Source of the DNA: Lachnospira multipara LB2003
GTDB taxonomy: Bacteria > Bacillota > Clostridia > Lachnospirales > Lachnospiraceae
Assembly (NCBI RefSeq): GCF_000702205.1
Contig: NZ_JNKW01000001.1
Coordinates: 248,001-312,000 of the forward strand
Direction of reading: 5' to 3'
DNA length: 64,000 nucleotides
Below, one piece after another: positions 1 through 6,659 of the stretch (positions are counted from its first letter, which is position 1; each line of letters opens with the position of its first letter). The notes beneath the pieces were generated by a model that did no database searches, was not told the DNA's origin, and was given only the letters and a program-made list of their open reading frames with translations. Made by a program: the position numbers and the translations under genes.

Positions 1-185
1 ATTTTATCGATAGAATCAGATTTGGCTATGTTAGGGATTTTCTTTATTTTGAATTGATTGATTTCCCAGTATTTAATGTGGCTGATATATTTGTTACATG
101 TTCAGTAATTGTCCTAATTATTCTTATATTTTTTGTATATAAGGATGAGGATTTTGAATTTTTAAATCTAAAGAAGAAGAACTAA
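1..185 (+). CDS. lspA: Signal peptidase II (lipoprotein signal peptidase), C-terminal part
   Basis: Only the last 60 codons are in the window, reading in frame from base 3. The fragment contains an IDRIRFGYVRDF stretch and then FPVFNVAD, which match the two conserved blocks that carry the catalytic aspartates of prolipoprotein signal peptidase. A final hydrophobic segment (about residues 33-50 of the fragment) is followed by a charged cytoplasmic tail. The enzyme cleaves signal peptides from lipid-modified prolipoproteins in the membrane. rluD starts 14 bases downstream, the usual lspA-rluD order in Firmicutes. The start is outside the window. Confidence 0.9.
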   Translation, partial: FIDRIRFGYVRDFLYFELIDFPVFNVADIFVTCSVIVLIILIFFVYKDEDFEFLNLKKKN

Positions 186-199
186 ATAGTGAGGTTTTA

Positions 200-1144
200 A
201 TGTTACAAGAAGGAAAGAAAGCAAATATTGTTCTTGAAGTGGATATTGAAGATAAGGGAATTAGAATTGATAAATACATTTCTGAGGAATTAGAAGATTA
301 TTCCCGTTCAAGGGTTCAAAAAGAAATAGATAATGGGAATGTGTTAGTGGATGGTAAAGTGGTTAAGGCTAATTATAAGTTAACTGGAAAGGAAACAATT
401 AATGTGACTATTCCAGAACTTATTGTACCTGAGATTTTACCTAAAGATATTCCTCTTGATATTGTTTATGAGGATGATGACGTTATCTTAATAAATAAGC
501 CAAAGGGAATGGTTGTACATCCAGCCCCTGGACATATTGATGATACATTAGTTAATGCTTTAATGTATCACTGTAGGGACAATTTATCAGGTATTAACGG
601 TGTTATGCGCCCAGGTATTGTTCATAGAATTGACAGAGATACAACAGGTGTAATTATTGCTTGTAAAAATGATGTGGCCCATAATTTTATAGCAGAGCAG
701 TTAGCCGTTCATTCTATTACAAGAAAGTATTATGCTATTTGTTATAATCAGTTTAAGGAAGAAGAGGGGGTTGTTGATGCTCCAATTGGCAGAAATCCTA
801 ACGATAGAAAGAAGATGGCTATAGATAAAAAGAATGGTAAAAGGGCTGTAACCCATTATAAAGTCCTTGAAAACTTAGGAAAATACGCCTTTATTGAGTG
901 CCAGCTAGAAACAGGTAGAACACATCAGATTAGAGTTCATATGGCAAGTATTGGACATCCTCTTCTTGGGGATGAAGTTTATTGTAAGGCAAAATCAAAC
1001 TTTAATTTAACAGGTCAAACATTACATGCAGGAGTTTTTGGATTTATTCATCCAAGGACTAAAGAATATATGGAATTTAGCGCTGAATTGCCAGAATATT
1101 TTAAAAATCTTTTGGAAATTTTAAGAAGTAAAAAAGACAAATAA
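200..1144 (+). CDS. rluD: RluA-family pseudouridine synthase (RluD-like)
   Basis: A 314-residue protein with an N-terminal S4 RNA-binding domain (about residues 17-75) and a pseudouridine synthase domain. The motif HRIDRDTTG near residues 142-150 contains the catalytic Asp (about 145). INKPKGMVVHPAPGH and the ETGRTHQIRVHMA block are also characteristic of the RluA/RluC/RluD family. These enzymes isomerise uridines in 23S rRNA; the exact sites cannot be read from sequence. A GAGGT ribosome site lies just upstream of the ATG. It is probably co-transcribed with lspA. Confidence 0.92.
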   Translation: MLQEGKKANIVLEVDIEDKGIRIDKYISEELEDYSRSRVQKEIDNGNVLVDGKVVKANYKLTGKETINVTIPELIVPEILPKDIPLDIVYEDDDVILINKPKGMVVHPAPGHIDDTLVNALMYHCRDNLSGINGVMRPGIVHRIDRDTTGVIIACKNDVAHNFIAEQLAVHSITRKYYAICYNQFKEEEGVVDAPIGRNPNDRKKMAIDKKNGKRAVTHYKVLENLGKYAFIECQLETGRTHQIRVHMASIGHPLLGDEVYCKAKSNFNLTGQTLHAGVFGFIHPRTKEYMEFSAELPEYFKNLLEILRSKKDK

Positions 1145-1170
1145 TTCTTTTTTATTCTAGAGGAGATAGT

Positions 1171-1698
1171 ATGAGACGTAGAGATTATATTGATTTGATT
1201 TTAAATAGTATTTCAGATAGCTTTGATATTTATCATAACTATCATTTTAAGGATCGTAAATTTGTAGTTTATGCCTATAATAACAAATCAAATGAAAAAT
1301 TTGAGAGTGCTAATATGGCTAAATTATGGGAATCTAACGCATTTGAACACTTATTTTTTATAAATTGTGATCGCCTTGATGCAGATAAATTTAACGAACT
1401 TTACAAATGGACAATTGATAATATTGAGCCCCATTTTGTAAGGGGAGACAAGAGATTCCCTGCTAAAAACCACATGTGTTCTTATATTTCATTTATCATA
1501 ATTACAAAGGAACCTATAACTTATGAGGTAGAATCCCTTATTAAGAAGAGCAACTATCATAAGAATTATTTATTTGGAGCTAGAGGCTTTGTGGATATTA
1601 GAATTGCTGTTATAACTCCAAGTACTGGGGAACTTACAGTTAATAAAAATGGAGCAAAAATTGGAAATTTTCTTAGGGAGTTGTTGCCTATCTCTTAG
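1171..1698 (+). CDS. Conserved hypothetical protein, 175 aa
   Basis: I do not recognise the family. The ATG follows a good AGGAGATAGT ribosome site 27 bases after rluD, so it is likely read in the same operon. The protein appears soluble, with no signal peptide or membrane segment. It is rich in aromatic residues and contains HNYHFKDRKFVVYAY near the start and a C-terminal FGARGFVDIRIAVITPS block that looks like a beta-rich core. The base composition and codon use match the neighbours. A real gene is likely because the frame is fully open, has a good ribosome site and sits between two genes on the same strand. Confidence 0.7.
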   Translation: MRRRDYIDLILNSISDSFDIYHNYHFKDRKFVVYAYNNKSNEKFESANMAKLWESNAFEHLFFINCDRLDADKFNELYKWTIDNIEPHFVRGDKRFPAKNHMCSYISFIIITKEPITYEVESLIKKSNYHKNYLFGARGFVDIRIAVITPSTGELTVNKNGAKIGNFLRELLPIS

Positions 1699-1713
1699 GT
1701 AAAATGCTATAAT
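1684..1713 (+). promoter_or_regulatory. Sigma-A promoter for the cytidylate kinase-like gene
   Basis: TTGCCT (1684-1689) and TATAAT (1708-1713) are separated by 18 bases. They overlap the end of the preceding gene and lie about 37 bases before the next start. Confidence 0.5.
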
Positions 1714-1749
1714 TATTATATTAAATGAATAATAAAGGGGGTAATTAGA

Positions 1750-2376
1750 ATGAATGAGAAGACTGTTATTACAATAGGTCGTGAATTTGGTAGCGGCGGA
1801 CACGAAGTGGGTGTTAGACTAGCAAAAAAACTTGGTATAAAGTGTTATGATAAGGAACTTCTAGCAGAAGCTGCTAAAGAAAGTGGAATCGCTGAGGATT
1901 TATTCTCATCTCAGGATGAAAAACCTACAAGCTCATTTTTATATTCTTTAGTTATGGACACATATTCTTTAGGTTATTCTAATGCCTATATGGATATGCC
2001 AATTAATCATAAGGTCTTTTTGGCTCAATTTGATGCAATCAAAAAAATCGCCGAAAGAGAGTCCTGCGTCATTGTGGGACGTTGTGCAGACTATGCTCTA
2101 GAAGATAATCCATTCGCTGTTAATGTATTTATTAAGGCGGATTTAAAATCAAGAATAGAGCGTGTTAAAAAGCTTTATGAATTAAATGATAACAAGGCTG
2201 CTGATTATATCCAAAAAACTGATAAAAAGAGAGCTAGTTATTATAATTATTACTCAAGTAAAAAATGGGGAGAAGCAAAGAGTTATGATCTATGTATTAA
2301 CACAGCAGATGTAGGCATAGATGGTGCTATTGAGCTGATTTTAAAATATATAGAGTTAAAGGAACAAAATATTTAG
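1750..2376 (+). CDS. Cytidylate kinase-like family protein
   Basis: A 208-residue protein opening with ITIGREFGSGGHEVGVRLAK (residues 7-26), the phosphate-binding loop form typical of the Cytidylate_kin2 family rather than classic Cmk. IVGRCADYAL near residues 97-106 and the VKKLYELND and KTDKKRASYYNYY stretches also fit that family. The substrate has not been established for most members; a nucleotide or other small-molecule kinase is likely. A strong ribosome site (AAGGGGGTAA) precedes the ATG, and an upstream promoter is visible. The next gene follows after five bases. Confidence 0.8.
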   Translation: MNEKTVITIGREFGSGGHEVGVRLAKKLGIKCYDKELLAEAAKESGIAEDLFSSQDEKPTSSFLYSLVMDTYSLGYSNAYMDMPINHKVFLAQFDAIKKIAERESCVIVGRCADYALEDNPFAVNVFIKADLKSRIERVKKLYELNDNKAADYIQKTDKKRASYYNYYSSKKWGEAKSYDLCINTADVGIDGAIELILKYIELKEQNI

Positions 2377-2381
2377 TTTTT

Positions 2382-3110
2382 ATGTTGGATAAAGGATTTA
2401 AAGGTAAGAAAAAATTTGATTTTAAAAAATGGATAACAGGGGGTAATTCAAAACTATATCTTGGATTAATTATAGTTGTATTTTTATTCTTAATGATATC
2501 CCTTAGAACAGTAATCAGAATGCATGAAGAAAATATAAGGGATGAAGTTGAGAGTAGTACTGAGGCTGTTACAGAGGATGTTACCCAAGAAGAGAGCCAA
2601 GATTCTAATTATGTGGCTAATAACCTTGTGTACTGCATTAAGATTAATAAATCGGAGAATTTTGCAATCATTTACAAAATGGATGATAACAACGAATATA
2701 CAATTCCAGTTAAGGCCTTTAGTGTTTCAGTTAACGAAGACACACCTCTTGGGGAGACATTTATTTCAAAGAAATCTCTTTGGTGGAAGGTTTCAGATGT
2801 ATCTTTTTGTAGATATGCATCTAAGTTAGACAATTCGGAAGTTTTATATTCTGCGTCTTATTTTTACAATGATACACCTAATTCTCTTAACAAAAGTTCA
2901 TACAATAACATTGGTAATCCTTCAATTGATGGCTCAATTCATATGACAGTAGCCAATGCTAGATGGATTTATGAGAATTGTGGAATTAATACACCTGTGT
3001 ATATTTCAGATGATTTACAGTTAGATGAAGGACTTGAATTAGAGCAGTTTAATAAAGTATCATCAGGTTATGTTGATCCAACAGATGAAAAAAGCAATAG
3101 CAGAAAATAA
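2382..3110 (+). CDS. Membrane-anchored L,D-transpeptidase-fold protein lacking catalytic residues
   Basis: A 242-residue protein with a short basic cytoplasmic N-terminus, one transmembrane helix (about 25-41), an acidic linker (48-75) and an extracellular domain. The domain resembles the YkuD/L,D-transpeptidase fold: TPLGETF near 121-127, and IGNPSIDGSIHM followed by ARWIYENCGINTPVYI near 177-208. In active enzymes the second block reads SHGC; here Asp183 and Ser185 replace the His and the nucleophilic Cys. I therefore expect a non-catalytic binding protein. It starts five bases after the kinase stop with only a weak ribosome site, suggesting coupled translation. The fold call is from motif memory. 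Confidence 0.6.
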   Translation: MLDKGFKGKKKFDFKKWITGGNSKLYLGLIIVVFLFLMISLRTVIRMHEENIRDEVESSTEAVTEDVTQEESQDSNYVANNLVYCIKINKSENFAIIYKMDDNNEYTIPVKAFSVSVNEDTPLGETFISKKSLWWKVSDVSFCRYASKLDNSEVLYSASYFYNDTPNSLNKSSYNNIGNPSIDGSIHMTVANARWIYENCGINTPVYISDDLQLDEGLELEQFNKVSSGYVDPTDEKSNSRK

Positions 3111-3208
3111 ATACAATAAAATATTATAGAATTAATATTATTGTGGTAAAAAAACAAAAATAAATTATGGAATTAATATTATGATAAAAATAGACATTCA
3201 TGGAATCT

Positions 3209-3268
3209 GCTGCTTACAAAAAGCAAGTTTTTTAGTAGGTAGTTAAGACCTTGGGTGTCTTTTTTTAT
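3209..3268 (+). terminator. Hairpin plus weak intrinsic terminator before the histidine phosphatase gene
   Basis: A nine-base-pair stem allowing G-U pairs (3209-3217 with 3235-3243) encloses an inner AAAAA/TTTTT helix. It is followed by a short AAGAC/GTCTT hairpin (3245-3261) and a T run. This could end the upstream operon. The rest of 3111-3208 is AT-rich and holds two imperfect copies of a 20-base AATTAATATTAT-type repeat, with no gene. Confidence 0.5.
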
Positions 3269-3327
3269 GTTTTGTGATATAATGCCATCTGTTTGTAATG
3301 AGTCTAATTATAGATTGGAGTGATTTT

Positions 3328-3876
3328 TTGTTATATATTATTAGACATGGTAAAACAGATTGGAATATGCAAAATAAATTACAAGGTCACATGGATATAC
3401 CTTTAAATGAAGAGGGTATTCAAATGGCCATTGAATCAGGTAAGAAAAATAAAGATGTACATTTTGATATATGTTTTTGTTCGCCACTTACTAGAGCTAA
3501 GCAGACAGCTGCTTATTTTCTAGGAGATAGGAAGGTGCCGGTTATTTATGATGACCGACTTAAGGAAATGAATTTTGGTATTTACGAGGGAGCTCTAAAT
3601 TATAGAACTGATGAGAATTGTCCAGTTAATGTCTTTTTTAAAGACCCTGCTAATTATAATGGGGTTAAAGATGGAGAGTCTACTAAGGATTTAATGAATA
3701 GAACTAAGGATTTTTTAGATACTGTGGTAAATCCAATGCTTAAGGAAGGTAAGGATATTCTTATTGTTGGTCACGGAGCAGCTAATTCAAGTCTTATATG
3801 CCAGTTTAGAGGCCTAGGAGTTGAAAAATTCTGGGATGAAGGAATAGAAAACTGCAGATTAATAAAACTATGCTAA
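3328..3876 (+). CDS. Histidine phosphatase family protein (phosphoglycerate mutase-like)
   Basis: A 182-residue protein beginning MLYIIRHGKTDWN, with the RHG catalytic motif at residues 6-8. It continues with FCSPLTRAKQTA and a C-terminal IVGHGAANSS block holding the second catalytic His. I use the TTG at 3328 because a GGAGTG ribosome site lies at 3317-3322 and the family normally starts right before the RHG strand. The ATG at 3298 has no ribosome site. Members dephosphorylate a range of small phosphoesters, so the substrate is not predictable. A TATAAT (3278-3283) upstream suggests its own promoter. Confidence 0.85.
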   Translation: MLYIIRHGKTDWNMQNKLQGHMDIPLNEEGIQMAIESGKKNKDVHFDICFCSPLTRAKQTAAYFLGDRKVPVIYDDRLKEMNFGIYEGALNYRTDENCPVNVFFKDPANYNGVKDGESTKDLMNRTKDFLDTVVNPMLKEGKDILIVGHGAANSSLICQFRGLGVEKFWDEGIENCRLIKLC

Positions 3877-3986
3877 TTGAGATATTTTATCATATACTCA
3901 TTGTAACTAATCTAAATAATGTATAGTAAAAATTGCAGCATTTATGCCTTTTTTTGTATTTTTTTGAAAAAATTTGGGATTAGGTA

Positions 3987-4015
3987 TTGAGAAAAATTTA
4001 TCAATAAATTATTAT
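3987..4015 (+). promoter_or_regulatory. Promoter of the NifU-like/GGGtGRT pair
   Basis: TTGAGA (3987-3992) and TATTAT (4010-4015) are separated by exactly 17 bases, 43 bases before the start codon used here. Confidence 0.6.
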
Positions 4016-4058
4016 ATAAAGGTAAGGTTTCTATAAATTATTATTAATGGAGGAACAT

Positions 4059-4751
4059 ATGATATATTCAACAGAAATTAAAAACATGTGCCCTGTAACA
4101 CAGGGTGTACATCATGGCGCTGCTCCTATTCCAGAAGAAGCAAAATGGGTACAGGCAAAGAAAATCGAGGATATATCAGGTTATACACATGGTATAGGCT
4201 GGTGTGCACCTCAGCAGGGAGCTTGTAAGCTTTCTCTTAACGTTAAAGATGGTATTATTCAGGAAGCTCTTGTAGAGACAATCGGATGTTCAGGAATGAC
4301 TCATTCAGCAGCTATGGCTTCTGAAATTCTTCCAGGACTTACACTCCTTGAAGCTCTTAACACAGACTTAGTTTGTGATGCTATTAATACAGCTATGAGA
4401 GAACTTTTCTTACAGATAGTTTATGGTAGAACACAGAGTGCATTCTCTGAAGATGGTCTTCAGATCGGTGCTGGTCTTGAAGATTTAGGTAAGGGTGCTC
4501 GTTCTATGGTTGGTACTACATACGGTACATTAGAAAAGGGTCCTCGTTATCTTGAACTTACAGATGGTTATATCACAGACATCGCTTTAGATGAAGATGA
4601 TGAAATCATTGGTTATAAGTTCGTTAACTTTGGTAAGATGATGGATTTCTTAAAGGCTGGCGACGACGCAGAAACAGCTTTAAAGAAGGCATCTGGTCAG
4701 TATGGTAGAGTTGATGATGCGGTTAAGTTCGTTGACCCAAGAAGACAGTAA
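4059..4751 (+). CDS. NifU-like iron-sulfur cluster scaffold family protein
   Basis: A 230-residue protein with the NifU/IscU-type layout: GWCAPQQGACKL, then VETIGCSGMTHSAA, then LVCDAINTAM. These supply cysteines placed like the scaffold ligands of the U-type domain, with an extra C-terminal extension. The ATG at 4059 is preferred over that at 4047 because the latter lies inside the ATGGAGG ribosome site. The next gene, encoding a GGGtGRT protein, follows after 16 bases, and this two-gene order recurs in clostridia. The codon choice (many CTT, GGT, AAG) resembles pyruvate kinase in this window, suggesting high expression. The cluster assembly role is inferred from the family. Confidence 0.82.
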   Translation: MIYSTEIKNMCPVTQGVHHGAAPIPEEAKWVQAKKIEDISGYTHGIGWCAPQQGACKLSLNVKDGIIQEALVETIGCSGMTHSAAMASEILPGLTLLEALNTDLVCDAINTAMRELFLQIVYGRTQSAFSEDGLQIGAGLEDLGKGARSMVGTTYGTLEKGPRYLELTDGYITDIALDEDDEIIGYKFVNFGKMMDFLKAGDDAETALKKASGQYGRVDDAVKFVDPRRQ

Positions 4752-4767
4752 TAGGAGGATATTAAAC

Positions 4768-5787
4768 ATGGCATTATTTGAATCATATGAAAGAAGAGAG
4801 CCACAGATCCTCGCTGCTTTAAAGGAATATGGCATCTCATCAATTGAAGAATGTAAAGAAATTACAGACGCTGCTGGTATCGATGTATATCACTTAATCG
4901 AAGGTATCCAGCCAATTTGTTTTGAAAATGCAAAGTGGGCTTACACAGTAGGTGCTGCTATTGCTATTAAGAAGGGTTGTAGAAAGGCTTCTGAAGCTGC
5001 TGCTGCAATCGGTGAAGGTCTTCAGGCATTTTGTATTCCAGGTTCTGTAGCTGATCGTCGTAAGGTTGGTTTAGGACATGGTAACTTAGGTAAGATGCTT
5101 CTTGAAGAAGATACAGAATGTTTCGCTTTCTTAGCAGGTCATGAATCATTCGCTGCTGCTGAAGGTGCTATCGGTATCGCTGAAAAGGCTAATAAGGTTC
5201 GTAAGACTCCATTAAGAGTTATCTTAAACGGTCTTGGTAAGGATGCTGCTCAGATTATTTCTCGTATCAATGGTTTCACATATGTTGAAACACAGTACGA
5301 TTATAAGACTGGTGAATTAAAGGAAGTATTTAGAAAGTGCTATTCTAAGGATGCTAACTCTCCAAGAGCTAAGGTTAACTGCTACGGCGCTAACGATGTT
5401 CAGGAAGGTGTTGCAATTATGTGGAAGGAAAATGTTGATGTTTCTATCACAGGTAACTCAACTAACCCTACAAGATTCCAGCATCCAGTAGCTGGTACAT
5501 ACAAGAAGGAAAGACTTGAAGCTGGCAAGAAGTACTTCTCAGTTGCTTCAGGTGGTGGTACAGGTCGTACACTTCACCCAGATAACATGGCTGCAGGTCC
5601 TGCTTCATATGGTATGACAGATACAATGGGTCGTATGCATTCAGATGCTCAGTTCGCTGGTTCTTCATCAGTTCCTGCTCACGTAGAAATGATGGGTCTC
5701 ATCGGTGCTGGTAACAACCCAATGGTAGGTATGACAGTTTCAACTGCTGTATCTATCGAAGAAGCTGCTAAGGCTGGTAAGTTCTAA
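4768..5787 (+). CDS. GGGtGRT family protein
   Basis: A 339-residue protein carrying the family-naming motif SGGGTGRTLHPDN near residues 266-278. It also has conserved FAFLAGHESFAAAEGAIGIA and a C-terminal SSSVPAHVEMMGLIGAGNNP. The family has no established biochemical function that I know of. The start at 4768 is chosen for its AGGAGG ribosome site. Several cysteines and glycine-rich loops are present, and there is no signal peptide or membrane segment. It is almost certainly co-transcribed with the preceding NifU-like gene, so it may use or build an iron-sulfur cluster. Codon usage suggests strong expression. A strong terminator follows 37 bases after the stop. Confidence 0.85.
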   Translation: MALFESYERREPQILAALKEYGISSIEECKEITDAAGIDVYHLIEGIQPICFENAKWAYTVGAAIAIKKGCRKASEAAAAIGEGLQAFCIPGSVADRRKVGLGHGNLGKMLLEEDTECFAFLAGHESFAAAEGAIGIAEKANKVRKTPLRVILNGLGKDAAQIISRINGFTYVETQYDYKTGELKEVFRKCYSKDANSPRAKVNCYGANDVQEGVAIMWKENVDVSITGNSTNPTRFQHPVAGTYKKERLEAGKKYFSVASGGGTGRTLHPDNMAAGPASYGMTDTMGRMHSDAQFAGSSSVPAHVEMMGLIGAGNNPMVGMTVSTAVSIEEAAKAGKF

Positions 5788-5824
5788 GATTAGAACTTAA
5801 AGTTATTATTTAATTAAATTCTAG

Positions 5825-5858
5825 AGCACGTTATGCTATGCATAACGTGCTTTTTTTA
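5825..5858 (+). terminator. Intrinsic terminator of the GGGtGRT operon
   Basis: An eleven-base-pair perfect stem (AGCACGTTATG with its complement, 5825-5835 and 5841-5851), a five-base loop and a run of seven T. Confidence 0.9.
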
Positions 5859-6010
5859 TTGTATGGGATATAAATGGGAAAAGTTTGATAGAGGGTGGAT
5901 TGACAGAGTATAAGACTTGCTAGAAGGAGGTGATTTGACATAGCTGGTTGTTTGATAAAGTGGATGATTTAATACTTAGCTTGTTGGATAATAGTGTTTT
6001 ATGGGAATTA

Positions 6011-6170
6011 TACAGCAAAATCATAGGAAATTATACAATTGCTGTGTGGTTTAGGAGAATTACATGGATTAGTACAGCAAAATCATAGGAAATTACATAT
6101 TTGCTGTGTGGTACGGGCGAATTGCTTGAATTGGTACAGCAAATTTGCCTCAAAGTGCAATTTTGCTGTA
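6011..6170. repeat. 62-bp tandem repeat, three copies, each a TACAGCAAA hairpin
   Basis: Copies begin at 6011, 6073 and 6135, an exact 62-base period. Each has a conserved 36-40 base block that opens TACAGCAAA and closes with TTGCTGT, so each can form a hairpin. Copies 1 and 2 share the internal AATCATAGGAAATTA, while copy 3 differs inside but keeps the inverted arms. Conservation of the arms rather than the loop suggests that structure matters or that this is a decayed mobile repeat. Confidence 0.8.
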
Positions 6171-6202
6171 TCCTGACTAACGAATCTAGACGTTCTAGTT
6201 AA

Positions 6203-6264
6203 TCTGGCATTCAAGCCAAGCTAGTTATTCAAGTATTCTGGCATTCAAGCCACGCTAGTTATTC
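6203..6264. repeat. Two copies of a 28-bp direct repeat, period 34
   Basis: The unit opening TCTGGCATTCAAGCCA and ending GCTAGTTATTC occurs at 6203-6230 and 6237-6264 with one internal difference. No gene overlaps it. Confidence 0.8.
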
Positions 6265-6315
6265 TAATTAATCTAATTATACTAACTTTTCTAATTATGT
6301 GAATTCTAATCTGTT

Positions 6316-6385
6316 CAATTATAAACAAGTAAATTCTAGTTGCTACAATTATAAACAAGTAAATTCCAATCCCTTCAATTATAAC
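6316..6385. repeat. 30-bp tandem repeat, about 2.3 copies
   Basis: CAATTATAAACAAGTAAATT begins at 6316 and 6346, and a partial third copy (CAATTATAACTAC) begins at 6376. The period is 30 bases. Confidence 0.75.
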
Positions 6386-6431
6386 TACATGTATCATTCT
6401 ATTTTCTTGAATCATAGTAGGTTTATATACA

Positions 6432-6463
6432 AAAAAAGCTCTAGCGTAAGCTAGAGCTTTTTT
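6432..6463 (-). terminator. Intrinsic terminator, probably for the minus-strand activase operon
   Basis: A symmetrical fourteen-base-pair stem (AAAAAAGCTCTAGC and complement) with a GTAA loop. It is flanked by A and T runs and so could act in both directions. On the minus strand it lies about 19 bases after the small membrane protein gene. Confidence 0.85.
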
Positions 6464-6481
6464 GTGCTTTATAGTTATAAT

Positions 6482-6595
6482 TTAATCTTCATCCTCTTCA
6501 GCGGCAATTACACCTGAAATTACAGATATTAGAACTACGCTTGCAATAATTGCCATTGAAACACCAATAATTGGTCCAATAAATAATAAAAACAT
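6482..6595 (-). CDS. Small single-pass membrane protein, 37 aa
   Basis: The frame encodes MFLLFIGPIIGVSMAIIASV followed by a further hydrophobic stretch and an acidic EEDED C-terminus. About residues 2-31 form one membrane helix. A strong GGAGGT ribosome site sits about eight bases before the ATG, and a strong terminator follows the stop. It lies 64 bases downstream of the giant activase gene on the same strand, so it is probably translated from that transcript. I do not recognise a family; genes this short are usually missed by annotation. Confidence 0.65.
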   Translation of the reverse strand: MFLLFIGPIIGVSMAIIASVVLISVISGVIAAEEDED

Positions 6596-6659
6596 TATGT
6601 CACGACCTCCATTCATAGATTAGTTTAATTATATATCTAAATTTAGACATTTTCAAGTT

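Larger units (their letters stand above)
5859..6430. other. Gene-free repeat-rich block between convergent genes
   Basis: I see no supportable coding region here on either strand. The first 150 bases contain an isolated perfect ribosome-site sequence, AAGGAGGTGAT (5924-5934), not followed by a usable start codon and open frame. The rest is three consecutive families of short tandem repeats, listed separately. Confidence 0.7.

Noticed and set aside
1570-1803. Minus-strand open frame of 77 codons across the end of a hypothetical gene
   Set aside because: It is antisense to a gene with a good ribosome site and promoter, has low-complexity composition and no ribosome site of its own.
2542-2829. 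A 95-codon frame inside the L,D-transpeptidase-like gene
   Set aside because: It lies in another frame of a well-supported gene and encodes a basic, repetitive peptide without recognisable features.
3298-3327. ATG at 3298 as start of the histidine phosphatase
   Set aside because: It has no ribosome site, and the TTG at 3328 has a well-placed GGAGTG and gives the family-typical N-terminus.
4047-4058. ATG at 4047 as start of the NifU-like gene
   Set aside because: It lies inside the ATGGAGG ribosome site; the next ATG at 4059 has correct spacing.
6011-6385. CRISPR array
   Set aside because: Repeat periods differ between families, the intervening sequences are not spacer-like, and no cas genes are near.
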